DNA from: JAUWOY01 sp034431315
GTDB taxonomy: Bacteria; Chloroflexota; Anaerolineae; VGOG01
Direction: 5' to 3'
DNA: 14,178 nucleotides
Assembly: GCA_034431315.1 (NCBI GenBank)
Contig: DAOUDK010000133.1
Span: 1-14,178 of the forward strand
The notes under the pieces are model-generated. The model was not told the DNA's origin. It did no database searches and was given only the letters and a program-made list of their open reading frames with translations. This document shows positions 7,144-14,178 of the stretch, one piece after another (positions within the stretch are counted from its first letter, which is position 1; every line of letters starts with the position of its first letter). Both the position numbers and the translations under genes were made by a program.

Positions 7144-7953
7144 ATGTCTGAGATCGATCGGTTCATCATGAAGCATTACCTGAATATTCCCACAATCTTG
7201 CACATTTCGCGGTCTCTAGATGAACCTAGAAGCAAGAAGCAAATTGCGGGAGCTGAAGGCATGGGGCAGCCGAAAGCGAGAGGGCTCCTTGAGTGGGGAC
7301 GTCATCTGGGTGTGATTGAATTGCAGGAAGACCGCACTTATCTAACCACGCCTTTTGGAAAGTCCATTGACAAGCTGAGGAATCGCTACCCGTATGAGAT
7401 TCTGTATTGGAAACTGGTCAAGACTCACCGTGCGGTCAGCTTGATCGTAAATGACTTCCTGTACAACAAGTCTCGTTCATTTTCTCCAGAGTTCTCGTCT
7501 GCGGAATTGCAGCGATTCCTTCAACAGATTAGTTCAGATATTGGTCATCCAACTGAGAGGGATCTCAAGAGCATCTATCTGGAGGCGCTCAATGCTCTCA
7601 GCGAGCAACTCAAGGGCTTTGGCACATTGGGGATAATTGTTCCACTCAATGACCAGAAAAAGAGCTATAGAGTGAACTCCTATAGGCCAGACTGGAGAAC
7701 CGCCGCTTACATCCTCTACGATTCGTGGCCGGAGAATACATCGAGGATGAGAATCAAAGAAGTAGTCAGTGGTCAAAACAGCCTGGGGCGCATCTTCTTC
7801 TTGACTGAACCCCAGGTCATGGTTTTGCTTTCTAAACTGGAGCAAGAGCGTGTCATCGCCCTGGAGATAGTTGCCGACCTCAGACAGATTGGGCCAAACC
7901 CATCCATGAAGGCTGAAGACTTTCTGGAGATGCTGATCCATGACCAGACTTGA
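7144..7953 (+). CDS. Winged-helix protein of the defence operon (possibly DUF4007-like)
   Basis: A 269-residue soluble protein. Residues about 27-75 form a likely winged helix: KKQIAGAEGMGQPKARGLLEW as recognition helices, then the wing IELQEDRTYLTTPFGKSI. The next segment, PYEILYWKLV, and the helical middle (about 85-165) recall the layout of DUF4007 proteins, which are found near PAPS-reductase genes in defence loci, but the typical DUF4007 N-terminus is absent, so the assignment is tentative. The C-terminal part (190-269) has a second small helix-turn-helix-like stretch (RMRIKEVVSGQNSLGRIFFLTE). ATG 7144 follows the upstream stop directly, with GAGGAG 6 nt before it. It overlaps the next gene by 14 bp. 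A DNA-binding or adaptor role is inferred. A BrxA-type NusB-like fold is an alternative. Confidence 0.8.
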   Translation: MSEIDRFIMKHYLNIPTILHISRSLDEPRSKKQIAGAEGMGQPKARGLLEWGRHLGVIELQEDRTYLTTPFGKSIDKLRNRYPYEILYWKLVKTHRAVSLIVNDFLYNKSRSFSPEFSSAELQRFLQQISSDIGHPTERDLKSIYLEALNALSEQLKGFGTLGIIVPLNDQKKSYRVNSYRPDWRTAAYILYDSWPENTSRMRIKEVVSGQNSLGRIFFLTEPQVMVLLSKLEQERVIALEIVADLRQIGPNPSMKAEDFLEMLIHDQT

Positions 7954-8554
7954 CCGGTCGAAATGGCCACTCACACCATCCCAGCAGGAGCAATACGACG
8001 CCATCCACAAAACGCTGACTAGAATTCGTGGAAGGCACCGCCCTTTTCTGCTCACTGGGGATGTGGGTGTAGGAAAGACATTCCTGGCTCGTAGATTAGC
8101 TGACAAGCCTGTTGGCTACTACAACATTGCGCGGGATCATCTACCTCAACTACTGATACATCACAAGTTGTCCGACCTGACGCCTGAGGCTGTAGCCAGG
8201 TTTGTAAAGAAGTTGATCAAGGAATGCGAGACACCTTATGCTATTGCCGATGGATTCGAGCCGTTGTTGAGCATGTGGGCCGTTGAGCACTCCAAGGTAT
8301 TGCCCAACTTTTTTGTAGCCCTGAGCCGAGCTATTCTGGACCGGCCACTGTTAGTTGTGGTTCAAACTTCCGTCAATCATTTGCCCTATGACGCATTTAG
8401 GAAAGACGAATTGTGGCCTTCAGAGCGCCGCTTTCGTCTGGAATTGACTCTGGCTGACAAAGAGATTGTGGCCCGAAACTGGGGGGTGGACCCAATGCGT
8501 GGGCGTGTCTCGACTAATCTGTATGAACTACTAGCCACCAAGTTGGAGGGATAG
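7940..8554 (+). CDS. Small P-loop ATPase (BrxF-like)
   Basis: A 204-residue AAA/STAND-like nucleotide-binding protein. Walker A is GDVGVGKT (residues 40-47). A probable Walker B is AIADGFE (101-107, D104/E107), and a sensor-1-like strand LLVVVQTS follows at 137-144. It is much shorter than most AAA proteins and lacks a clear extra domain, which fits the small BrxF-type ATPase of some BREX types. ATG 7940 has GGAGATG about 8 nt upstream and lies inside the end of the previous gene (14-bp overlap). The large ATPase gene follows after 3 bp. In BREX such proteins act with BrxC and PglZ at the DNA; that role here is inferred from the context. The P-loop assignment is strong; the BrxF label is moderate. 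Confidence 0.85.
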   Translation: MTRLDRSKWPLTPSQQEQYDAIHKTLTRIRGRHRPFLLTGDVGVGKTFLARRLADKPVGYYNIARDHLPQLLIHHKLSDLTPEAVARFVKKLIKECETPYAIADGFEPLLSMWAVEHSKVLPNFFVALSRAILDRPLLVVVQTSVNHLPYDAFRKDELWPSERRFRLELTLADKEIVARNWGVDPMRGRVSTNLYELLATKLEG

Positions 8555-8557
8555 AAT

Positions 8558-11500
8558 ATGAACAAGTCGCTTTTGATCAAGGACGTGACAACCCTGGTTC
8601 CCTTCGAGCCGGCCATCAAACTGCAGGCCCTCAGCGCCGACTTGAGAAACCACTATTTCAAAGATTACATTCTTACTCAAGACCTGGCTGACGTATACGA
8701 GAGGCTACTTTCCAGTATTTTGGGGGATGGGTGGGGGAGTACGGCCAGCACCCTGCCAGCCGAGCGGCGCCGGTCACACCTGATCACCGCCCAGTATGGT
8801 ACTGGCAAAAGTTACTTCCTCATGATTCTGTCAGCCCTTCTGGATGCTGGCGGTGACACAACCAGGCTTCAAGCGGCAAAGGATAAGTTTAGAAAATTTC
8901 GCGAAGTGCAGAAATTACTCGGTCAACTGTCGGACAAGAAGTTTCTAATCATCCAGGTGAGTGCAGAGGACAAAGGGGACATTCGTTTCAAAGAACTTCT
9001 GGTCCGTAGCTTGCTGGACCAGGTGGCCGAGGTGCTGCCAGACGCGGCGTTTTCCAACGAGTATACCGAAGCCATAAGCCATTTGGAATCATCGTCCATT
9101 GGACCGGACTTCGTCCAGGCACTGGACGAGCAGTTTGAGACCTCGCTGCAACAGTTGCGTGCCAGGTTGGGCAGTTATGACCGGGATGGCCTACGCATTT
9201 ATTACCAGGCTTGTGAACGGGCTTTTGGGCGTAAAGTCAGTCGTGATGTCTTGGATGTGGATACCACTTTTCAGGAAGCATTGGATTTGCTGAAGCCAAA
9301 AGGCTACACGCACATCGCCGTACTGATTGATGAACTGACTGCCTACCTCAACGCCTCTGCTAGACATCACTCGTTGGCTGAAACGTTGGGTAAGTTGCAA
9401 GCCTTCGGTGCCTATTGCAATAGGCCTATCAGTCGATGCCTCTTTGTTGGCGCCATGCATGTAGATACAGAGATTTTCCTGAAAGAGCGATCGCAGCAGA
9501 GGGACTATGTCAAGATGAAGGGCCGTTTTGATGAGCATCCCTTCCCAATCTACTCCAGCAGATTGCTGGCAGGTGTGTTCCAGCCAGATGAGGGTGCCTT
9601 CGATCGGGCGATGAAAAGCCATCGTGGTCAGGTCAAGGAACTTACCGACCTGATTGAGACCTTCCGTATGGTAGACGACGGCCGGCCTATGAAGCTGTCA
9701 GAATTCTTCCCTCTGCATCCTGCCGTAGCCCACTACCTGCCATTCATCTCCCGTGAGCTGGGTCAGGCTGAACGCACCTCGTTTGGGTTTGTAGACGAAG
9801 TGGTGCGTCAAAAGCTCGATGAACCACTAGTCAAGGAACAGCAGCTTAATCTGATCACTCTCGACCAGGTGTTTGACTACTTCTTACCCGCTATGGAGCA
9901 AAGGGAGTACTATCTGCAAGTTATCGCTGCCTATAATGCAGTTCAAAGCAAGGTTTCAAACCCCTTGGCCTCAAGAGCCTTCAAGCCGTTGGCGTTGCTC
10001 TGGGTGGCCAGTCGCGTCCGTCCGACTTCAGACGAGAGACGGTATTTGGATATTGACCTCTCCAGTCGGCAAATAGCCAACTACCTCAATGTCGAAGATG
10101 ACATTGCAGTTATGGAAGCCTTGGAGGGCCTACGCAAAACGGGCTACGTCTACTTCGATACCTCCACCGAGAAGTATTTCTATAGCCACGCTGACCCGGG
10201 CTGGGACTTGGAGAGCGAGATTCAAGACAAGATGGTCAATGTGGACGAGAACGAGGTTTTGCGAAGCGAACTCGAGGCCTTGGGATTCCGCGTCTGCCTG
10301 AATGTGCCAGATACCGTGACAGTTAAGGTAGACCGCAACGCTGAATCGCAGCGGATGGACATCGAACAACTAAAGCAAACTGCTTCTCTCAAGCCAAGAC
10401 GTGCTGAAGGTAGGATTGTGTTTGTTGTGCCTCATTCCGGTGAGGTGGAAAGCTACGATGTTCAGTTCAGCGATGTCGCCATAAGGGCCCGTGATTTGTC
10501 GGCGGCCAACGTAGCAGTGGCCGTACCTAAAAAAGTAGACATGCTCAACCCAATGGAACTTAGACGTTATCGAGCTCTGCAAGAAATCGGGAGGCAACTG
10601 GATGTTGGAGGAAGAGGGACTGTCAACGACCATCGTGTTCGACTCGTGAGAGCCAGGTTCTCTGAGGTCCAGGCGCGAGTACAGAGCGACATCGAAGAAT
10701 TCGGTCAGGCTTCTAATTTTATCTTCTTCATCAATCGCCAGCCCCAGCAAGCACAAGACTTGAATACCATCCTGGTAGACATGTTTGAGCGATACTACTA
10801 CAAGTTCCCCAAAGTTAGGGCGGAACGCATCAACGCACGAAGCACAACTAACGCTTTAATTGAACGCTGCATCGTCAACCCACGAACTACCTTTGCCAGC
10901 GATACGTCGGAAGTGGCCCGTCAGGCGCGAGATACACTGCAAGTGCTTGGCCTATGTAGCTGGGAAAAGGCCGCTGGTGGCAAATATGTTGTCGAACTGA
11001 AGGAGCCCGAACCAGGCACAGAGGGATATGAGATTTGGCGGATTGTGCTGGACACTTTGACCGATGCCTCTGGCACTTCTTTTGCAACTCTGTACAAGCG
11101 CCTGGGTGAAGCCCCGTATGGCTTGCCCGACTACATGGTGGAACTGTACATTGCTGCAGCTGCATCCAAGACACTCAAGAAGGTCTATATCTTGGACAAG
11201 GGCGGCAAAATGCCAGCAGTCAGTAAAGGGCTCGTACGGAGCATTACCAGTCGCAAAGACAAAGACTATCGGGTTTTGCCAGTCCAGGAGACAGAAGTCC
11301 CTTACACTTATATTTGCTCAGTGTGGCAGGCGATTGACGAACCCTTGGGGTTGCGATACTACCAGGAACTGGAGAAGAGCCTTGGTCGAACCATTGACGA
11401 CCAGAAAACCTGGCTGACCCTCAAATTAGACAGCAATAACTTGCTCAAGAACCGACTCAGCCAGGTAAAGGAGAACCTGGAGACTGTTGAGGCTGAAAGC

Positions 11501-12628
11501 CTCCCCTTCGCTATTCTGGTGAAGCACCTGGAGCAAATCAGACGGATCTTTCTGTCAGCACAGGGCTTTGAGCAATTGGCCGCCTTGGGCGAAGAGCTAT
11601 CTGGCGTGGAAGTCAGCGCGGACCCCGACGGTGCCGCGCTAGCTGTACATCAGACTATCGAGGCCAGCGAACAATTCATGGCCGATTGGGAAGTATTCCA
11701 GCCTGCCTACCGACAGTATAGGCGATTGCAGCAGGTCACTAGCTTAGATCGCTTTGGTGTGCTGGCGCGGCTGGTTGATAAGGTATGGCAGATCTATCGT
11801 TCCGATGCGCTCTCGGCGGAGAAGCGTCAGGATTTCATAGAACAGCTCGAGAAGCTGTGGGGACAGTACGCCGAACAGTACGTGGATGAGCACAACGCAG
11901 TGGCCAAGGCCAGAGCAAGCTACGGCAAGAAGGTCGAGAAGTCGTTGGCCTACGGACTGGTGGGCGAGTTCAGCCAGTTTGGCTTCAAGGGCGTGATCAC
12001 CAAGTCCAGCTTCGATGCCAAAATCAAAGGAGTGCGCCAGCAGGGTTGCCAGCCGCTAAAAGAAGACACCGTGCGCGACTATCGAGAGTTTGCAAGGGCA
12101 ACCTGTGCAGCTTGCAGCTATCAGCTTGGCACGGATACCAGGATTTTGGAACAACTCCAGGAAAGCGAAGCCAGCCTTCTCACCAGTATCAATAACGCCC
12201 TGGACAGCTACTTGACCAAGCTAAATGAGTCGTTGGGGTCCGAGAGCGTTCAGGTCTATGCTAAGGAAAAGGCTACGTCCAAAGAAAAAACAACCATCGC
12301 TAGTGTCCAGGACTTGGCCAGCAAAGGCCGGCAGATGAGTGCAGCCCAATACAGGAAACTAAAAACGCTGCTTCCTCAGTTCAGATCGATTTTGGCCACG
12401 GTGGCCGAATACGTTAGGGAACAAGCCAAGAAACGCAAGGAACTCGTGAGGCAGTTAGAGAAGGAAGAGAAACAGAAGCGCATCCCACGCCTGCCGACAG
12501 CGCAGTTGGGTGATGCCGTCCGGTCTTTCTTACTGGATAGTGGTCTGGATGCGATGACACTGAAAGAGTTAGAGGAACGACTGACAAGTTGGATGCAAGA
12601 GATTGCCAAGGAGTTCAAACCACAGTAG
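8558..12628 (+). CDS. brxC: Large P-loop ATPase, BrxC/PglY-like
   Basis: A 1356-residue ATPase, the length expected for BrxC/PglY, the core ATPase of BREX phage-exclusion systems. Walker A is AQYGTGKS at 78-85 (A replaces the first G). Walker B is IAVLIDELT at 252-260 with D257/E258. The pattern of an early P-loop, a roughly 170-residue insertion and DEL is typical of the family. The middle third (about 500-800) is likely winged-helix or helical (SRQIANYLNVEDDIAVMEAL), and 1240-1300 is a charged coiled coil (REQAKKRKELVRQLEKEEKQ). ATG 8558 has GGAGGG (8545-8550) 7 nt upstream. It follows the small ATPase by 3 bp and precedes the PglZ-like gene by 21 bp, the usual BrxC-PglZ order. No frameshift or internal stop is seen. 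Family assignment is from motifs, length and neighbourhood. Confidence 0.85.
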   Translation: MNKSLLIKDVTTLVPFEPAIKLQALSADLRNHYFKDYILTQDLADVYERLLSSILGDGWGSTASTLPAERRRSHLITAQYGTGKSYFLMILSALLDAGGDTTRLQAAKDKFRKFREVQKLLGQLSDKKFLIIQVSAEDKGDIRFKELLVRSLLDQVAEVLPDAAFSNEYTEAISHLESSSIGPDFVQALDEQFETSLQQLRARLGSYDRDGLRIYYQACERAFGRKVSRDVLDVDTTFQEALDLLKPKGYTHIAVLIDELTAYLNASARHHSLAETLGKLQAFGAYCNRPISRCLFVGAMHVDTEIFLKERSQQRDYVKMKGRFDEHPFPIYSSRLLAGVFQPDEGAFDRAMKSHRGQVKELTDLIETFRMVDDGRPMKLSEFFPLHPAVAHYLPFISRELGQAERTSFGFVDEVVRQKLDEPLVKEQQLNLITLDQVFDYFLPAMEQREYYLQVIAAYNAVQSKVSNPLASRAFKPLALLWVASRVRPTSDERRYLDIDLSSRQIANYLNVEDDIAVMEALEGLRKTGYVYFDTSTEKYFYSHADPGWDLESEIQDKMVNVDENEVLRSELEALGFRVCLNVPDTVTVKVDRNAESQRMDIEQLKQTASLKPRRAEGRIVFVVPHSGEVESYDVQFSDVAIRARDLSAANVAVAVPKKVDMLNPMELRRYRALQEIGRQLDVGGRGTVNDHRVRLVRARFSEVQARVQSDIEEFGQASNFIFFINRQPQQAQDLNTILVDMFERYYYKFPKVRAERINARSTTNALIERCIVNPRTTFASDTSEVARQARDTLQVLGLCSWEKAAGGKYVVELKEPEPGTEGYEIWRIVLDTLTDASGTSFATLYKRLGEAPYGLPDYMVELYIAAAASKTLKKVYILDKGGKMPAVSKGLVRSITSRKDKDYRVLPVQETEVPYTYICSVWQAIDEPLGLRYYQELEKSLGRTIDDQKTWLTLKLDSNNLLKNRLSQVKENLETVEAESLPFAILVKHLEQIRRIFLSAQGFEQLAALGEELSGVEVSADPDGAALAVHQTIEASEQFMADWEVFQPAYRQYRRLQQVTSLDRFGVLARLVDKVWQIYRSDALSAEKRQDFIEQLEKLWGQYAEQYVDEHNAVAKARASYGKKVEKSLAYGLVGEFSQFGFKGVITKSSFDAKIKGVRQQGCQPLKEDTVRDYREFARATCAACSYQLGTDTRILEQLQESEASLLTSINNALDSYLTKLNESLGSESVQVYAKEKATSKEKTTIASVQDLASKGRQMSAAQYRKLKTLLPQFRSILATVAEYVREQAKKRKELVRQLEKEEKQKRIPRLPTAQLGDAVRSFLLDSGLDAMTLKELEERLTSWMQEIAKEFKPQ

Positions 12629-12649
12629 TAATCAAGTAGGTAGAAAGCA

Positions 12650-14086
12650 ATGAACCATCCCGTTCTGGTCAGGCTCTATTTCGACCAATATGCCGGGTTA
12701 AAGGATGTTGGCGACGAGGCAATTGTGGTCACCGATGTTCAGTCCTACGCGGCTGCTCGCCAGGTTATTGAGCAGGTGAAAGCCGGAGAGAAACCGGCAC
12801 CGTTGACCATCATCGTGCGCTCGCGCCACTTTCTCACGGGCTTTCACGACCTGATCCTGTTGGGGGATTTGGTTCAGACCACGCCCATTGCTCCTCTGGA
12901 AGCGATTGCGAGCGCATTTCACATCCAAGCCCCCAGCAATCTCACGAACCAAGACTTGATCGCCCTGGGCGTTAAGAGCCCTGCTGACCTGCTGGCTGTA
13001 GCTGGCCCCCAAGGAATTCGCGACCGAACCTCTCTTGACGATGCTTTGCTGACGAAGGCTTTTGATAGCCAGGTTTTCCAGATCAGCGGTGTGTCTGACT
13101 TCGAGAACTGGTTTAGTAACCTGGTCGCCTTTCTATACTCTGAGGAGACGGCCGCAAAAGCTGGCTGGGGAGTCGAGTACGTGCGGCATCTGGCCGAGGA
13201 AAGGGCAAGGGCGATCCTTGAGCGATTTGGAAAGAGCAACCTGTTATCCTTCGTCGCCGATATCTTGCAAAGGAGCGCAGGTAGTGAGGCCCAAATCTAT
13301 CTGAATCAACTGGCTGTACGCTACTGGCTAAGCAACTACCCCAAACTGGCACGCAAGGCTGTAATTGACAATATGACCGGCCAGGTCGGGCCGTGGCAAG
13401 ATGTCAGAGGTGAGGCTGTCGTCTTGGAAGCTTTGGCTCCCTGGTGCGAAGCACTGTATAGACAGAGCGAAAACCCGCTGATCGAACGGCTGGAACAGGT
13501 CCTGACCCTGTTATTGGACGAGGACGGCTTGATTGAGAACGAAGATCTCAGTCGGTACATTCAGCGAACATCAGGTCGTTTCGTGGCAGAACACAACGCC
13601 GCGCAAGCACGCTTGGGGAAGCTGCTTCTGGAGCAATACAGTGTCGGCGCTGTAAGGGAGCAAAGGGCCGTATTCTCAGCGTGCTCTGCCCAACTGGATA
13701 GCCACTTCAAGCCGCTCTTCGAAAGTACCGGCGATAGAGCAGAGAAAGCCAGTTGGGTTGACCCTCTTCTCGAACTCAGCGACGTCATGAGTCACCTGGG
13801 CGAGGCAGCGCCCTCCCGCTGGGCTGATTGGTTAGCCACGTATGAACTGCTCATCAAGGCCAAACACCTGAAAAGAGAAGTGCGAGACACTATGCCCAGT
13901 GCATACGCCGGACAAATGGGCGACCTGGGCGCATCATTCTCCACGCTCGACGAAAGGCTAAACAGCGAATTTGCCGACTGGCTGCTCGGAGAATATCCCA
14001 AACTGGTGACTTCTACCGTAGACCAGCCTCCATTGGTCATGAACGCTGCACGGCTAGCTTTAGAGGGTGTTTTAAAAGTTATGTAA
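12650..14086 (+). CDS. pglZ: PglZ-like protein, truncated by an insertion sequence
   Basis: The reading frame encodes 478 residues, but only the first 471 (to 14062) are native; the final seven codons and the stop are supplied by the end of an insertion sequence. The N-terminal 115 residues (VVTDVQSYAAARQVIEQV, LTIIVRSR, then LGDLVQTTPIAPLEAIASAF) follow the pattern of the N-terminal domain of PglZ proteins of BREX types 2 and 6. The rest is helical. The alkaline-phosphatase-superfamily catalytic domain, which in PglZ lies further C-terminal, is not reached, so the metal-binding residues are missing. PglZ proteins are usually well over 600 residues long. ATG 12650 follows brxC by 21 bp; its Shine-Dalgarno is weak (AGGTAGAAAG, 12638-12647). 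Assignment rests on position after the BrxC-like gene and N-terminal resemblance; an unrelated protein remains possible. Confidence 0.65.
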   Translation: MNHPVLVRLYFDQYAGLKDVGDEAIVVTDVQSYAAARQVIEQVKAGEKPAPLTIIVRSRHFLTGFHDLILLGDLVQTTPIAPLEAIASAFHIQAPSNLTNQDLIALGVKSPADLLAVAGPQGIRDRTSLDDALLTKAFDSQVFQISGVSDFENWFSNLVAFLYSEETAAKAGWGVEYVRHLAEERARAILERFGKSNLLSFVADILQRSAGSEAQIYLNQLAVRYWLSNYPKLARKAVIDNMTGQVGPWQDVRGEAVVLEALAPWCEALYRQSENPLIERLEQVLTLLLDEDGLIENEDLSRYIQRTSGRFVAEHNAAQARLGKLLLEQYSVGAVREQRAVFSACSAQLDSHFKPLFESTGDRAEKASWVDPLLELSDVMSHLGEAAPSRWADWLATYELLIKAKHLKREVRDTMPSAYAGQMGDLGASFSTLDERLNSEFADWLLGEYPKLVTSTVDQPPLVMNAARLALEGVLKVM

Positions 14087-14089
14087 AAG

Positions 14090-14118
14090 TTGTGCGTTTG
14101 ATCCATTTCTGGCATAAT
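14090..14118 (+). promoter_or_regulatory. Transposase promoter inside the IS end
   Basis: TTGTGC (14090-14095), a 17-bp spacer and CATAAT (14113-14118) resemble a sigma-70 promoter only 7 bp ahead of the transposase ATG. Transcription would begin at or near the start codon, giving a very short leader or none, although AGGGGG (14119-14124) also looks like a ribosome binding site. Confidence 0.4.
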
Positions 14119-14125
14119 AGGGGGC

Positions 14126-14178
14126 ATGAACAGAAAACCATACCCCAGCGATTTGAACGATGTCCAGTGGCTCATCTT
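14126..14178 (+). CDS. IS5-family transposase, N-terminus only
   Basis: The last 53 bases encode MNRKPYPSDLNDVQWLI, which matches the start of the DUF4096 domain (KYPSDLTDEQW pattern) at the N-terminus of many IS5-family transposases. AGGGGG lies immediately upstream. The DDE catalytic domain is outside the window. The short length limits certainty about the subgroup, but the motif is distinctive. Confidence 0.75.
   Translation, partial: MNRKPYPSDLNDVQWLI

Larger units (their letters stand above)
14063..14178 (+). mobile_element. Left end of an IS5-like insertion sequence (partial)
   Basis: The PglZ-like frame runs into GAGGGTGTTTTAAAAGT at 14063, which resembles the terminal repeat of several IS5-family elements (GAG..TGT..AAAA). 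TTA at 14060-14062 could be one copy of a target duplication of the TNA type used by part of that family. Next come two adjacent copies of an 11-mer, TAAAAGTTATG and TAAAAGTTGTG (14073-14094), and then the transposase promoter and start. The right end lies outside the window, so the boundary is inferred. Confidence 0.7.

Noticed and set aside
12649..12662. AATGAACCATCCCG at the start of the PglZ-like gene is the reverse complement of 3038-3051 and shares 12 bases with 3226-3237
   Set aside because: About one 14-base match between strands is expected by chance in a window this size, and the flanks do not match, so I do not treat it as a boundary repeat of the operon.
14090..14178. The final open frame as a continuation of the PglZ-like gene after a frameshift
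   Set aside because: The codons from 14126 read as an IS5-type transposase start with its own promoter and ribosome binding site, so an insertion explains the break better than a frameshift.

Overview
The window looks like a piece of a bacterial chromosome, probably from an anaerobic or facultative lineage. It carries a DUF438/hemerythrin/PAS protein, a primary-type sigma-70 factor with a region 1.1, clear Shine-Dalgarno sites and moderate GC. Chloroflexota or a Firmicutes-like lineage would fit, but no phylogenetic marker here settles it.

Left part (1-3237): a long near-perfect palindrome (16-104), then a minus-strand DUF438-hemerythrin-PAS sensor gene (164-1387). A 355-bp divergent intergenic region follows (1388-1742). 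It holds the promoter of the sensor gene, a candidate short terminated transcript (about 1518-1603) and a good promoter for the plus-strand sigma factor gene (1743-3065). The 3' end of the sigma gene lies inside a 200-bp inverted-repeat element (3038-3237).

Right part (3280-14086): seven plus-strand genes with gaps of at most 21 bp, or overlaps, form one apparent operon. In order they are: a type II (SufS-like) cysteine desulfurase; an unrecognised 355-residue protein with a Cys cluster; a PAPS/APS-reductase-family enzyme with zinc ribbon and ferredoxin domains (BrxP/DndC-like); a winged-helix protein; a small P-loop ATPase (BrxF-like); a 1356-residue P-loop ATPase (BrxC/PglY-like); and a PglZ-like protein that is cut off. 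I read this as a phage-exclusion locus of the BREX superfamily in which sulfur chemistry (desulfurase plus PAPS-reductase-like enzyme) takes the place of the usual methyltransferase. That is close to BREX type 4 and to the reported phosphorothioation-linked Pbe exclusion modules, but with extra genes.

At about 14063 an IS5-like insertion sequence starts. It truncates the PglZ-like gene after 471 native residues, and the first codons of its transposase (from 14126) run off the window. The copy of the system seen here is therefore probably damaged, unless a PglZ catalytic part is supplied elsewhere.
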